The notes under the pieces: model-generated
Databases searched by the model: none
What the model was told of the DNA's origin: nothing
What the model saw: only the letters and a program-made list of their open reading frames with translations
Part shown: piece after piece, positions 1 to 9,763 of the stretch
Position numbering within the stretch: the stretch's first letter is position 1
Layout: each line of letters starts with the position of its first letter
DNA from: Archangium sp.
GTDB taxonomy: Bacteria > Myxococcota > Myxococcia > Myxococcales > Myxococcaceae
NCBI GenBank assembly: GCA_022843845.1
Contig: JALHMW010000007.1
Span: 62,001 to 126,000, forward strand
Direction: 5' to 3'
Length of the DNA stretch: 64,000 nucleotides
Translations under genes and position numbers: made by a program

Positions 1-1032
1 AAGATCTCGGGCCGCTCGAGCGAGGGCCGGCCGCTGCTCGCGTACTTCAGCGGTGGCGTCTACGACGCGCGCGAGGTCGAGGTGCCGGCAACACACGTCA
101 TCCCCGAAGGGCTCTCGCCCGAGGTCCTGGCCATCGTTCCTCCAGGCACGGCGTTGGGGCGAGGCGCGTGGGCGGTGTTGCAGCGGCAACCGCCGGCAAT
201 GCGTTCAGCGGCGGACACCTTTGCTCAGCGCTACCAACTGACGAGCCTCGCCACGCCCGATGACGTCGCGACCCTGGTGAGCCGCGCGAAGGCCGACTTC
301 GTCACCGATGAAGGCGCCGTGCTCGCGCTGTTCGCCGGGCCGGAGCTTGCGCGCTACGCCGTCGCCCGGGCGCAGGCAGAAGGCCGGGCGCCGACGCTGG
401 AGGTGCTCTCGCGGCAGTTGCCTCCCGGCAGCACCGCGTTCTTCGAGGCCGCGTCGCAGTCGCTCATGTTCGGCACCGCCTACGCGCTGTCGTGGCCGGT
501 CGCGCCCATGACGCGGGTCTCGTCACCGTTCGGCTACCGGACCCACCCGACGTTGAGGACGCAGCAGCTCCACACGGGCGTCGATCTCTCGGTGCCAGAA
601 GGCACGCACGTGAAGGTGGTCGCCGACGGCGTCGTGAAGCGCGCGAGCGAAGACGCGGTGAACGGGAGGGTCGTCATCATCGATCACGGGCGCGGCGTGA
701 CGACGGCCTACTGCCACAACTCGCGTTTGCTGGTGACGACGGGCGAAAAGGTCACCGCGGGCCAGGTCATCTCGGAGTCGGGCAACACCGGCCGCAGCAC
801 CGGGCCGCACCTGCACTACCAGGTCGAGCTCGGACGCAGGCCCGTCGACCCCTTCGTCTTCCGTGGCCGCAAGGCATCGAGCGAGCTGCCAGACGTGCCC
901 GTGCCGCCACTGGTGCCGAAGCCGACGACTGGAGCCCCGCCAGCGCTTCCGCCCGGCCCGAGCAAGGCGCTCAAGGCGGCCTTCGACGCAGTGGGCGAAA
1001 GGCCCGACGACGCGACCGAAGTTCCGCCGTGA
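1..1032 (+). CDS. M23 family metallopeptidase (5' end outside window)
   Basis: The reading frame is open from base 1, so the true start lies upstream; a GTG at 82 is only an internal candidate. The C-terminal half is a LytM/M23 domain, a zinc endopeptidase fold that cuts peptidoglycan cross-bridges. It shows the SPFGYRTHP entry motif, the HTGVD zinc-ligand motif (codon for H at 571) and the closing GPHLHYQ motif (HLH at 808). The HxxxD and HxH ligands are intact, so it should be an active enzyme or an amidase activator. A Pro-rich tail of about 50 residues follows. dut begins 22 bases downstream. Family assignment is firm; the substrate and the N-terminal part are unknown. Confidence 0.85.
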   Translation, partial: KISGRSSEGRPLLAYFSGGVYDAREVEVPATHVIPEGLSPEVLAIVPPGTALGRGAWAVLQRQPPAMRSAADTFAQRYQLTSLATPDDVATLVSRAKADFVTDEGAVLALFAGPELARYAVARAQAEGRAPTLEVLSRQLPPGSTAFFEAASQSLMFGTAYALSWPVAPMTRVSSPFGYRTHPTLRTQQLHTGVDLSVPEGTHVKVVADGVVKRASEDAVNGRVVIIDHGRGVTTAYCHNSRLLVTTGEKVTAGQVISESGNTGRSTGPHLHYQVELGRRPVDPFVFRGRKASSELPDVPVPPLVPKPTTGAPPALPPGPSKALKAAFDAVGERPDDATEVPP

Positions 1033-1054
1033 GAGTCGTGCTACACGCGCGCGG

Positions 1055-1546
<492 letters not shown>

Positions 1547-1608
1547 AAAGCCAGTCTGATTCGTGTGTTACGGGGGCCGTTCGCCGCCGGGTACCAGGAG
1601 CCTTTCGA

Positions 1609-4143
1609 GTGCTTTGCTACCGCTGTGGCAGCCACGTCGCCGACAACGTCGACACGTGTCCCACGTGTGGCCAGAAGCTGTCCGGTGGTGGGCTCCGCCA
1701 GGCGACGGGCACATTCTCACGTCGACGTGCGACCTCGCAGACGCTCGAAGGCGCTCCGTACAAGGCGCAGGATCTCGTCGCCAACCGCTATCTGATCAAA
1801 GACGTCGTCGGTGGCGGGCCGCTTGGCTTCGTCTTCCGCGCGCACGACAAAGAGGTCGACGTCGAGGTCGCGCTGAAGGTCGTCAACGCGCGCCTGTGCC
1901 AGACGGCCGACGAGCGCCGGCTCTTCGCGAAGCAGCTGCGGCTCGCGCGCAAGCTCTCACACCCGAACCTCGCGCGCGTGTACGAGGAAGGCGAAGACCA
2001 GGATCGACCGTTCTTCACCTCGCAATTCCTCGATGGTCTGACCCTGCGGAAGATCATCGACCTTCGCCTGCAAAAGGGGCAGTTCTTCGCGCTCCACGAG
2101 ATCGAGCCCATCTTGAGCCAGGTGTGCTCGGCGCTCGACGGCGCGCACAAGGTCGGCCCGCACACCGACATCAAGCCTGACAACGTGCTGGTGCTGCCCG
2201 ACCTGCTGAAGGTCACCGACTTCGGGCTGGGGCTCGCGCTCCCGCGGTTGCCGTTCGTGCAGGCGATGAAGTCGCGCAAGGCCGATCGCTACCTGTCGCC
2301 CGAGCTGATCGAAGGTGGCGAGGTCGACGGGCGCTGCGACGTGTACTCGGTGGGCGTCATCCTCGGAGAGATGCTCTCGGGCCTCACGCCGGACGGGTCG
2401 ATCCCCGAGCTGCATCGCCGCAACCCGAACGTCACGCAGGCCCTCGAGGGCGCGTACCGCAAGGCGCTCAACTCGAACCCGAACGCGCGCTTCAAGACCG
2501 CGGGAGAGCTGTTCGCCGAGCTCGCCTCGATCTCGAAGGCCTCGTCGCCCCCGCCGCCCCTGCCCAACAAGACCGAGTCGGCGACGGGCACGCCGCCGCC
2601 GCTTCGTCCCCGCACGATGTCGGGCATGCTGCAGCTTTCGCCGCGCCGCGACAAGCCGGGCCCGCCGGTCCCCTCGATGCCGCCGCCGCCTCCTCCTCCA
2701 GGGCAGAGCGACGAGAACCCGATGCCGGACGCCACGCAGCCAGTGGATCCGAGCCGCCTCGAGGCTGCGCTCAAGAGCGCGGGCCCCACGCCCGAGCCCG
2801 CCGAGAACCGCGAAGAGACCGCCGTCATCGACTCAGGGCAGATCATCGCCTCGCTCGACGATGCCGACGATCACCTCGACACGCGTGCCCAGGTCGAGAC
2901 CGTTCCCCCGCCGCCGCCCGAAGCCGAGCCGGCGTCGGAAGGGAAGATGTGGCTGCTCGTCATTCTTCTCGTGGTGCTCGGAGTGGGCGTCGGAGCCGGC
3001 GGAGGCTTCTATCTGATCCAACGCCAGAAGGCGGCCGCGGAAGAGACGCGCCGGCGCGCGGAAGAGGACCAGCGCCAGAAGGACGAGGCCGCGCGCCTCG
3101 AGGCTGAGCGCCAGGCGGCGATCGCGGCGGCGACCCCGACGGTCGTCCCGACCATCGAGAATCCGCCCACGGTGATCCCAACGCCGGTCGACGCGGCGGC
3201 GCAGGAGAAGGCGCTGGCCGAGAAGGCTGCGCTGGAGAAGGCCGCACAGGACAAAGCGCTCGCCGACAAGGCCGCGGAAGAGAAGGCGCTCGCCGACAAG
3301 GCAGCGCTCGAGAAGACGGCGAAGAGCGCCGAAGAGAAAGCGGCCGCTGCGAAGGCCGAGCAGGCGCGCCTCGCTGCAGAGAAGGCGGCCGCGAACTCGA
3401 AGACGGCCGAAGAGAAGGCGGCCGCGGCGGCGGAGAAGGCAGCGCGCGACGCCGCGGCTCGCGAGAAGGCCGAAGCCGACAAGGCCGAGAGGGTGGCAGC
3501 GCAGAAGGCCGCCGCAGACAAGGCCGCTGCCGAGAAGGCCGCCAAAGCGGCTGCCGTCGCGGCGGCTCCGAAGGCCAACACGGACAACTGCCCGGATGGC
3601 ATGCGGCCGATCTCGGCGGGCGTCTTCCGCATGGGCACTCCGCGCGACGACCCGATGATGGGCTTCGATGAGCGCGGGCTCTCGGCCGTCGAGGTCGGCG
3701 GCTTCTGCGTCGACGCGTACGAGTACCCGAACAAGAAGGGTGTTGGTCCGACGGTGGGCGTGGCCTTCGCCGACGCCAAGCGCCTGTGCGAGTCGCAGAG
3801 CAAGCGCCTGTGCACCGAGGCCGAGTGGGAGAAGTCCTGCAAGGGGCCCGGCGGCGCGCGCTGGCCGTTCGGCAACACCTTCGATGCCGACGCCTGCAAC
3901 ACCGAGGACGACTCGGGCGAGGCGCGCTCCATCGCGCCGGCCGGCCGCTTCGGGAAGTGCCGCTCGGGCTACGGCGTGGCCGACATGGCGGGCAACGTGG
4001 CCGAGTGGACGAACGATCGCATCATCAAGGGCGGCTCCTTCGCGAGCGGCGACTACGCGGTGCGGTGCTCGGCCCGGAAGAACGGCGCCTCGTTCAACAA
4101 GTCGTCCGAGGTGGGCTTCCGGTGCTGCGCAGACCTGAAATGA
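1609..4143 (+). CDS. Zinc-ribbon / Ser-Thr kinase / formylglycine-type (SUMF1) fusion
   Basis: 844 residues from a GTG start with an AGGAG ribosome site 8 bases upstream. Order of parts: a zinc ribbon (C3, C6, C17, C20); a Hanks-type kinase domain at about 61-310; a Pro-rich linker; one membrane helix at about 447-470; a long Ala/Lys/Glu coiled-coil; and a C-terminal formylglycine-generating-type (SUMF1/FGE-sulfatase) domain from about 659. The kinase keeps the ATP lysine (K90, in VALKVV), the DFG Asp (D204) and the catalytic Asp, but the loop reads HTDIKPDN (T186), not HRD. It is thus an 'RD-less' kinase that may be weak or regulated differently. The SUMF1 domain would lie outside the cytoplasm, possibly as a sensor rather than an enzyme. 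The stop overlaps the next start (ATGA). Confidence 0.9.
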   Translation: MLCYRCGSHVADNVDTCPTCGQKLSGGGLRQATGTFSRRRATSQTLEGAPYKAQDLVANRYLIKDVVGGGPLGFVFRAHDKEVDVEVALKVVNARLCQTADERRLFAKQLRLARKLSHPNLARVYEEGEDQDRPFFTSQFLDGLTLRKIIDLRLQKGQFFALHEIEPILSQVCSALDGAHKVGPHTDIKPDNVLVLPDLLKVTDFGLGLALPRLPFVQAMKSRKADRYLSPELIEGGEVDGRCDVYSVGVILGEMLSGLTPDGSIPELHRRNPNVTQALEGAYRKALNSNPNARFKTAGELFAELASISKASSPPPPLPNKTESATGTPPPLRPRTMSGMLQLSPRRDKPGPPVPSMPPPPPPPGQSDENPMPDATQPVDPSRLEAALKSAGPTPEPAENREETAVIDSGQIIASLDDADDHLDTRAQVETVPPPPPEAEPASEGKMWLLVILLVVLGVGVGAGGGFYLIQRQKAAAEETRRRAEEDQRQKDEAARLEAERQAAIAAATPTVVPTIENPPTVIPTPVDAAAQEKALAEKAALEKAAQDKALADKAAEEKALADKAALEKTAKSAEEKAAAAKAEQARLAAEKAAANSKTAEEKAAAAAEKAARDAAAREKAEADKAERVAAQKAAADKAAAEKAAKAAAVAAAPKANTDNCPDGMRPISAGVFRMGTPRDDPMMGFDERGLSAVEVGGFCVDAYEYPNKKGVGPTVGVAFADAKRLCESQSKRLCTEAEWEKSCKGPGGARWPFGNTFDADACNTEDDSGEARSIAPAGRFGKCRSGYGVADMAGNVAEWTNDRIIKGGSFASGDYAVRCSARKNGASFNKSSEVGFRCCADLK

Positions 4144-5063
4144 GAGCCGCGCTCGTCGTCGCTCTGCTCGTCGCGCTCTCGTCGCAGGCCCGGCCGCGCG
4201 TCGTCGTGGTGAAGTCTGCCGATCTGCCTCCGTACTCGCAGGTGACCGCCGGCTTCACGGCCGAGGTGAAGGCCGACGTCACCGACGTGCTGCTCGAAGA
4301 GGGCGCTGAGGCCGCGCAGAAGGCGATGAAGAAGCTCGCGCAGGAGCCGCCGGCCCTGGTGCTCGCGATCGGCCCGTCGGCCGCGGTGAACGCGCGCAAG
4401 CAGTTCTCCGACGTGCCGGTGCTCTTCGTGATGGTGCCGTACTTCCAGAAGTACGATCTCGAGAGCGGCAACACGACCGGCATCGCGCTCACCAGCGATC
4501 TCACCCTCGAGCTGACCGCCCTGCGTGCGCTGCTCCCGAAGGCCAAACGCATCGGCGTGGTGATCGACCCGCGGTACTCGAAGGGCTTCGTCGACGAGGC
4601 CAGCCAGCTCGCCCAGTCGCGAGGCCTGTCGCTGGTGCCCATCGAGATCGACAACCCGACCAAGCTCGACAAGGCGCTGTCTGGCGTGAAGGGCCGCATC
4701 GATGGGCTGGTCGTCGTGTCGGACAAGACGGTGGGCAACGCCGCGGTGGTGGAGCGGCTGCTCTCGTTCGCGAAGGAGCAGTCGTTGCCGGTGGTGGGCC
4801 TCGCGCCTGCGCAGGTGAAGCAGGGGGCGCTCTTCGCGCTCGCTCCAGCGCCGTTGTCGGTCGGGCTTCAGGCTGGCCGGGTGGCGAACCGCATCGTCGT
4901 CGAGAAGGTCGACCCGGGCGCGCTGGCCGTCGCGACGCCCGAAGGCGTGGAGCTGCACGTCAACCTGCAGGTGGCCAGGCGCCTTGGGCTTCCCGACACG
5001 TTCACCAACGAGCTGCTGCTGTTCGCCGCGCGGCAGGGGCTCGCCGTCAAGGCGGTGGAGTAG
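4140..5063 (+). CDS. ABC-transporter substrate-binding-like protein (PF04392 type)
   Basis: 307 residues, with a short hydrophobic signal segment at residues 4-16 followed by a two-lobed periplasmic-binding fold. The segments IGVVIDPRYSKGF, DGLVVVSDKTV and LPVVGLAPAQVKQGALFALAP are typical of the 'ABC_sub_bind' family (TrpX-like). No permease or ATPase gene lies nearby. The gene overlaps the kinase-SUMF1 gene by four bases, so the two are probably translated together. A reasonable inference is that it acts as a ligand sensor or partner for that kinase, not as part of a transporter. The ligand is unknown. Confidence 0.75.
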   Translation: MRAALVVALLVALSSQARPRVVVVKSADLPPYSQVTAGFTAEVKADVTDVLLEEGAEAAQKAMKKLAQEPPALVLAIGPSAAVNARKQFSDVPVLFVMVPYFQKYDLESGNTTGIALTSDLTLELTALRALLPKAKRIGVVIDPRYSKGFVDEASQLAQSRGLSLVPIEIDNPTKLDKALSGVKGRIDGLVVVSDKTVGNAAVVERLLSFAKEQSLPVVGLAPAQVKQGALFALAPAPLSVGLQAGRVANRIVVEKVDPGALAVATPEGVELHVNLQVARRLGLPDTFTNELLLFAARQGLAVKAVE

Positions 5064-5091
5064 CGGCCGGGCGCAGGTGTAAGGCACGGGC

Positions 5092-6408
5092 ATGATCCCG
5101 CGCTACGCCCGAGTCGAGATGACTGCCCTGTGGATGCCCGAGGAGCGCCTGCGCCGCTGGCGTGACGTCGAGCTCGCCGCGCTCGAGGGCCTGGTGCTCG
5201 CCGGCCTGGCGCCCGAGGTGGCCCTGACGACGTGCCGCGCGAAGGCGGGCGACTTCACGGCGGCCGACGTCGAGCGCATCGACGCCATCGAGAAGACGAC
5301 CAAGCACGACGTGATCGCCTTCCTCACCTTCATGGAGGAGCGGATTGGGCCCGAGGCGCGGTGGCTCCACTGGGGCATGACGTCGAGCGACGTGCTCGAC
5401 ACCTCGTTGGCGCTGCTCCTGCGCGACGCGATGGAGCGGATCCTCGTCGGCGTGGAGAAGGCGCGCGCGGCGATTCGGAAACGCGCGTTCGAGCACAAGC
5501 GCACGGCGATGGTGGGCCGCAGCCATGGCATTCACGCCGAGCCCATCAGCTTCGGGCACAAGCTGGCCATCTGGTACGACGAGCTCGGTCGCGCCAAGCA
5601 GCGGCTCGAGGCCGCGAAGTGGACGATCTCGGTCGGCAAGGTCAGTGGCGCAGTCGGCACGTTCGCGCACCTGCCGATGTCGGTGGAGGAGCACGCGATG
5701 AAGGTGCTCGGGCTGCAGCCGGCGCCCGCGTCGAGCCAGATCGTCCAGCGCGATCGCCACGCGGAGTACTTCTCGGCCCTGGCCCTGCTCGGCACCAGCC
5801 TCGAGAAGTTCGCCGTCGAGATCCGCCACCTGCAGCGCACCGAGGTGCGCGAGGTCGAAGAGGCGTTCACCGCTGGCCAGAAGGGCAGCTCGGCGATGCC
5901 CCACAAGCGCAACCCGATTCTGTCCGAGAACCTGAGCGGCCTCGCCCGGCTGCTGCGCGGTTACGCGATGACGTCGTGGGAGAACGTCGCGCTGTGGCAC
6001 GAGCGGGACATCTCGCACTCCTCGGTGGAGCGGGTGATCGGCCCCGACGCGACGGTGATCGCCGACTTCATGCTCAGCCGGTTCGCGGGGCTGATGGAGA
6101 ACCTCACGGTCTACCCGGCGCAGATGCAGAAGAACCTCGATCAGCTCGGCGGCATCGTTCACTCGCAGCGGCTGTTGCTCGAGCTCGCGCGGCGGGGCGT
6201 CGATCGCCAGGCGGCGTATGTGATCGTTCAACGCAACGCGATGCGGTTCTTCGAGACCGGAGTCGCGTTCAAGACGGCGCTGCTGGCTGACGCGGAGCTG
6301 CTGAAGGTCATGGAGCCCTCTGCCATCGAGGCCTGCTTCACGCCCGAGCACCACCTGCGCCACATCGACGGCATCTTCCAGCGCGTGTTCGGCAGCGCCG
6401 AGTCGTGA
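5092..6408 (+). CDS. purB: Adenylosuccinate lyase
   Basis: 438 residues, normal length for PurB. It removes fumarate twice in purine synthesis: SAICAR to AICAR, and adenylosuccinate to AMP. The fumarase/aspartase superfamily signature GSSAMPHKRNP is at residues 265-275 and includes the mobile-loop catalytic serine. The N-terminal TSSDVLDT and GRSHGIHAEP motifs (catalytic His) are also present. purC, the enzyme for the preceding step, lies 306 bases downstream on the other strand. The functional call is firm. Confidence 0.97.
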   Translation: MIPRYARVEMTALWMPEERLRRWRDVELAALEGLVLAGLAPEVALTTCRAKAGDFTAADVERIDAIEKTTKHDVIAFLTFMEERIGPEARWLHWGMTSSDVLDTSLALLLRDAMERILVGVEKARAAIRKRAFEHKRTAMVGRSHGIHAEPISFGHKLAIWYDELGRAKQRLEAAKWTISVGKVSGAVGTFAHLPMSVEEHAMKVLGLQPAPASSQIVQRDRHAEYFSALALLGTSLEKFAVEIRHLQRTEVREVEEAFTAGQKGSSAMPHKRNPILSENLSGLARLLRGYAMTSWENVALWHERDISHSSVERVIGPDATVIADFMLSRFAGLMENLTVYPAQMQKNLDQLGGIVHSQRLLLELARRGVDRQAAYVIVQRNAMRFFETGVAFKTALLADAELLKVMEPSAIEACFTPEHHLRHIDGIFQRVFGSAES

Positions 6409-6495
6409 CCGACCCGCAGGGCCTGATGCACCCCTGAGCGTGCGAGCGATCTCGCGAGGTGGCGGTGGGATCGCGCGTTGCACAAGCAGACCAGC

Positions 6496-6714
6496 ATGAG
6501 CCTGAACGCCGCTGTGCTGCACTTCACCGGAGAGCATGACGAAGCCGAGCGCGCCGAGGAGCTGCACCTCGAGCTCCCCGAGGCTGGCTGGTCGCCCATG
6601 CGGTGGAACCGCGAAGCCGCCGCGAACGACGACGCCCTGATCGAGGCGTCGCCTTCGCCCATCATTCACAGCACCGACTCGGGCCTCGCGTGGGGGCCGG
6701 GCAAGGCCGGCTGA
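6496..6714 (+). CDS. Small hypothetical protein
   Basis: 72 codons with the third-position GC bias of real genes here, beginning at an ATG (a TTG at 6478 is an alternative). The stop TGA directly abuts the stop codon of convergent purC. The protein is acidic with several His and Trp residues and has no signal or membrane segment. No family is recognised. It may be translated as a small purB-linked gene, but no clear ribosome site is visible, so it could be spurious. Confidence 0.45.
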   Translation: MSLNAAVLHFTGEHDEAERAEELHLELPEAGWSPMRWNREAAANDDALIEASPSPIIHSTDSGLAWGPGKAG

Positions 6715-7674
6715 TCAGAGCAGCTTCGCGCGCTCGAGGTTCTTCCGAATGCGCTCGGCCACGTTGCCGACCTGCGGTGAGAACGTCGAGCCGGTGATCG
6801 TCTCCCACGCGCTGACGTACTTCTGCGTGAGGCTGACGCGAACGTCGTCGGGAATCGGGGGCGGCGTGCCCTGACCTGAGAAGCCGCGCTCGGCGATCAA
6901 CCACTGCCGCAGGTTCTCCTTGTCGAGCATCACCTGGGCCTCACCGTTCGCGAGCCGCGCCTCGTAGCCCTCGGCGCGCCAGAACCGCGACGAGTCGGGC
7001 GTGTGCATCTCGTCGATCACCACCAGCTCGTCGCCGATGCGGCCGAACTCGTACTTGGTGTCGACGAACAGCAGCCCCTGGGTCGCGGCCTGGCTCGTCC
7101 CCACGGCGAAGAGCCCCATCGCGGCCTCTTTCGCGCGCTGCCAGTCTCGCGCGTTCACCAGGCCGCGCTCCAGCACCTGCGCTTCCGACATCGGCTCGTC
7201 GTGCTGGCCGATCGGCGCTTTCGTCGACGGCGTGAGGATCGGCGCCGGGAACTTCGAGTCGCGCGTGAGGCCGGCAGGCAGGTGGAGGCCGTAGGGGTCG
7301 CGACCGGCCTCGTAGTCACGCCACAGGCTCCCGGTGAGGTAGCCGCGCACCACGAACTCGATCGCGAACGGCTCGGCGCGCCGCGCGACCGTCACGCACG
7401 GGTCGGGAATGTCGATGACGTGGTTCTTCACCACGTGCGCCGTCTTCTCGAACCAGAACGAGGCCAGCGTGTTCAGCAGATCGCCCTTGAAGGGGAGGGT
7501 GGTGAGCACATGATCGAACGCCGAGAGGCGGTCGGTGGTGATCAAGACCAGCCGATCTCCCTGGCGATAGGTGTCGCGCACCTTGCCCTGGTACTTCTCT
7601 CCAAGCGCAGGAAAGTCGGTGCGAGAGAGGGTGTGCGAGAGCTGCTGGGCGAGGATCTGATCAGAGACCGGCAT
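6715..7674 (-). CDS. purC: Phosphoribosylaminoimidazole-succinocarboxamide (SAICAR) synthase
   Basis: 319 residues, the longer PurC class. It joins CAIR and aspartate using ATP to make SAICAR. Visible family motifs: GKVRDTY near the N-terminus (ATP loop), LITTDRLSAFD, the SAICAR signature FVVRGYLTGS, and VDTKYEFG followed by IDEMHTPDSSRFW. The gene faces purB. Together they supply two consecutive steps of de novo IMP synthesis, although they are on opposite strands and so not in one operon. Confidence 0.97.
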   Translation of the reverse strand: MPVSDQILAQQLSHTLSRTDFPALGEKYQGKVRDTYRQGDRLVLITTDRLSAFDHVLTTLPFKGDLLNTLASFWFEKTAHVVKNHVIDIPDPCVTVARRAEPFAIEFVVRGYLTGSLWRDYEAGRDPYGLHLPAGLTRDSKFPAPILTPSTKAPIGQHDEPMSEAQVLERGLVNARDWQRAKEAAMGLFAVGTSQAATQGLLFVDTKYEFGRIGDELVVIDEMHTPDSSRFWRAEGYEARLANGEAQVMLDKENLRQWLIAERGFSGQGTPPPIPDDVRVSLTQKYVSAWETITGSTFSPQVGNVAERIRKNLERAKLL

Positions 7675-7722
7675 GGCGGGCTTCTACCGCGCCTCGGCTT
7701 TGGATGAAGGCGGAAACCCGGG

Positions 7723-8277
7723 TCAGTTCGCCGGCGTCACGGGCGCGGCAGCCATGTAGACGAAGGCCGGGTTGATCCGCAGCACGCCGTCAATCCACGC
7801 GGCAGCATACGGCGCGCCAGCGGCACGAATCACGAGCACGGGCCCGGTCGACTTCACGTTCCAGCGGTGCAGCAGGGAGCGGGCGACGAGCTCGGTGGCC
7901 TCACGCTCCGACAGGCCCTGGAAGGCCTCGCGACGATCTTCGGTGAAGCGGTCGCCGCGGGTGTCGAAGGTCAGCTGGAGGACGCCAGCGTCGGGGGCCT
8001 GAAGGAGGTCGGTGCGAAGGTCGAGCGCCTGGGCGCCCTTGAGCTCGCCGTCCTTCATGAACGGGAAGAGCACGGTGCCGACCTGGCCCTGCTGGGTCAC
8101 CGAGTTCCGAACGAGATCGCGGAACAGCTCCTGACGCATCGCAGGCGACTCGAACTCGAGCCACTCGGCCGTCTGGGACAGGGCTTGCGTCGAGGTGACC
8201 GCGCGGGAGGGCAACGAGCCCACGCCACAGGCAGAGAGGACGACCATCGCGGAGCTGATCAGAATCAGGCGGTTCAA
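7723..8277 (-). CDS. Predicted lipoprotein, function unknown
   Basis: 184 residues. Residues 1-17 form a lipoprotein signal with lipobox LSAC (C17), so it should be anchored to the inner or outer membrane on the non-cytoplasmic side. The mature part has no recognisable family. It contains an LTFDTRGDRF segment and a C-terminal part that looks like mixed beta-alpha structure. It lies 48 bases upstream of purC on the same strand and could be co-transcribed with it. Confidence 0.7.
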   Translation of the reverse strand: MNRLILISSAMVVLSACGVGSLPSRAVTSTQALSQTAEWLEFESPAMRQELFRDLVRNSVTQQGQVGTVLFPFMKDGELKGAQALDLRTDLLQAPDAGVLQLTFDTRGDRFTEDRREAFQGLSEREATELVARSLLHRWNVKSTGPVLVIRAAGAPYAAAWIDGVLRINPAFVYMAAAPVTPAN

Positions 8278-8340
8278 GGCACTCTCACCATACCCGTGAT
8301 TCGGGGCCGCAGCCAGTCAAAGCCCCTCTCCGTCGGGGTG

Positions 8341-8640
8341 TCACTTCCCGTCGCGCTGGCGGGTCGAGATCAACTTCTCGAGCGCATCACGCTCGGCGGG
8401 TGAGTGCCGGTCGAGGGGCCGTTCGTTCAGGTCCTTCACCGTCGAGCCCACCTTCTTGGTCACGTCGGCCACCAGGCCGGTTGCCTGCTCGCGCGCGTCG
8501 CCGAGCCGCTTTTCGCCGTCGCTCTTCCACAGCTTCTGCGCGTGCTGCCACGGCGTTCGGCCTGAGACCTCGACGGTCGACAGCGCGATGCCAACGCCCA
8601 CACACGACAGAGTCCACACCAGCGTCACGAGGAGTCGCAT
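8341..8640 (-). CDS. Small membrane-anchored hypothetical protein
   Basis: 99 residues. An N-terminal hydrophobic segment (about residues 3-20) may be a signal peptide or single anchor. A charged, helical remainder rich in Lys, Asp and Glu follows, resembling small periplasmic coiled-coil proteins. No domain is recognised. It is on the same strand as the neighbouring lipoprotein, 63 bases upstream of it. Confidence 0.6.
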   Translation of the reverse strand: MRLLVTLVWTLSCVGVGIALSTVEVSGRTPWQHAQKLWKSDGEKRLGDAREQATGLVADVTKKVGSTVKDLNERPLDRHSPAERDALEKLISTRQRDGK

Positions 8641-8734
8641 GAGGTGAGCCTACATGGGCGTACATGGCCGTCGAGTTTCCGCCAGGGTCTTTCGGCCGGT
8701 GCCGGAACTGCGGGTTGTTGCGTAGAACGGGAGC

Positions 8735-9763
8735 ATGTCGGTCAACGCGTCACTGGCACGGGCAAAAGAGGCGGCGGCGAAGCTCCCGCACGTGCCGGGC
8801 GACGTGTCGGAGCTGTTGCGGGCCGACGCCGTCACGTTCTGCTCGAAGGCGCCCGACCCGCCCGTCTACCGGCGTCGCGACGATCCCTCCCGAGTCGCGG
8901 CGCAGCAGCTGATCAGTGAAGGCGAAGCGCTCCTGGCGCGGGCGTACCATTCGGGCGATGCGCCGTGGATCGCGGCGCTCGAGGCGTGGCTCGCGACGCT
9001 CCATCACATCGCCGACGGCAAGGTGGAGCTGGCCGAGGTCAGCTGGGTCGAAGCGCAGCGGCTCGAGCAGCGCGCGACGGGACGGCGGCGGCTCTATGCC
9101 GTCAGCGACGAGGCCAGCACGAAGGTCTTCGATGCGCAGACGCGTCAGAGCCGCTTCGATCCGAAGCCCGAGCGCACGATGCAGGTGAAGCTGCCCTGTC
9201 CCTCGTGCCGAAAAGTGAGCGAGGTGTCGTTCTCGCCGCGCGTGGCCCATCATCAGCTCGTCTGCACCCACTGCTCAGTGCACTGGGCGGCGTACGTCGG
9301 TGAGGTCCGCTCGGTCGAGGTGTCGAAGCGGGGCAACAAGCGCACGTACTCGTTTCGCCTGACCGAGCTCGGTGGCGCGCAGACGCGCGTCGAGGTCGAA
9401 GACGGGAGCGTCGGGGAGCTGCAGGTCGCCCGGAACGATCTGCTCGCATTTCTCTACCTGCCGCGCCCGGTGCTGCGCGGCGTGCTGAACCTCAGCTCGA
9501 GCCGGGTGCTGTGGGTGACGGGTGGCGGGCCCTGCTTCGTCGCGACGGTCGCGTTCGGAGCGGGTGCGCCAGAGCTCGACGTGCTGCGAGGGTTTCGAGA
9601 TCGCGTGCTGCTCCCATCAGGTGCAGGCCGGCGCTTCGTCGAGGCGTACTACGCGCATGGCCCACGGCTCGCGCAGGTGGTGAATCGCCGCCCCTGGCTG
9701 CGGGCTCAGACCCGCCGGGCGCTGCGTCTCGTCGTGCAAGTGCTGGCTGAGGAGCGCGAATGA
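8735..9763 (+). CDS. Zinc-ribbon protein with C-terminal CFI-box domain
   Basis: 342 residues, cytoplasmic, no signal peptide. A four-Cys zinc ribbon sits mid-protein (C155, C158, C177, C180). The C-terminus from C267 is a CFI-box-CTERM domain: CFVATVAFG, then a conserved FRDRVLLPSGAGRRFVEAYY stretch ending about residue 325. That domain is widespread at the C-termini of otherwise unrelated proteins, and its role is unresolved. The last four bases overlap the TlpA-like gene (ATGA), indicating translational coupling to a redox protein. The function of the whole protein is unknown. Confidence 0.8.
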   Translation: MSVNASLARAKEAAAKLPHVPGDVSELLRADAVTFCSKAPDPPVYRRRDDPSRVAAQQLISEGEALLARAYHSGDAPWIAALEAWLATLHHIADGKVELAEVSWVEAQRLEQRATGRRRLYAVSDEASTKVFDAQTRQSRFDPKPERTMQVKLPCPSCRKVSEVSFSPRVAHHQLVCTHCSVHWAAYVGEVRSVEVSKRGNKRTYSFRLTELGGAQTRVEVEDGSVGELQVARNDLLAFLYLPRPVLRGVLNLSSSRVLWVTGGGPCFVATVAFGAGAPELDVLRGFRDRVLLPSGAGRRFVEAYYAHGPRLAQVVNRRPWLRAQTRRALRLVVQVLAEERE

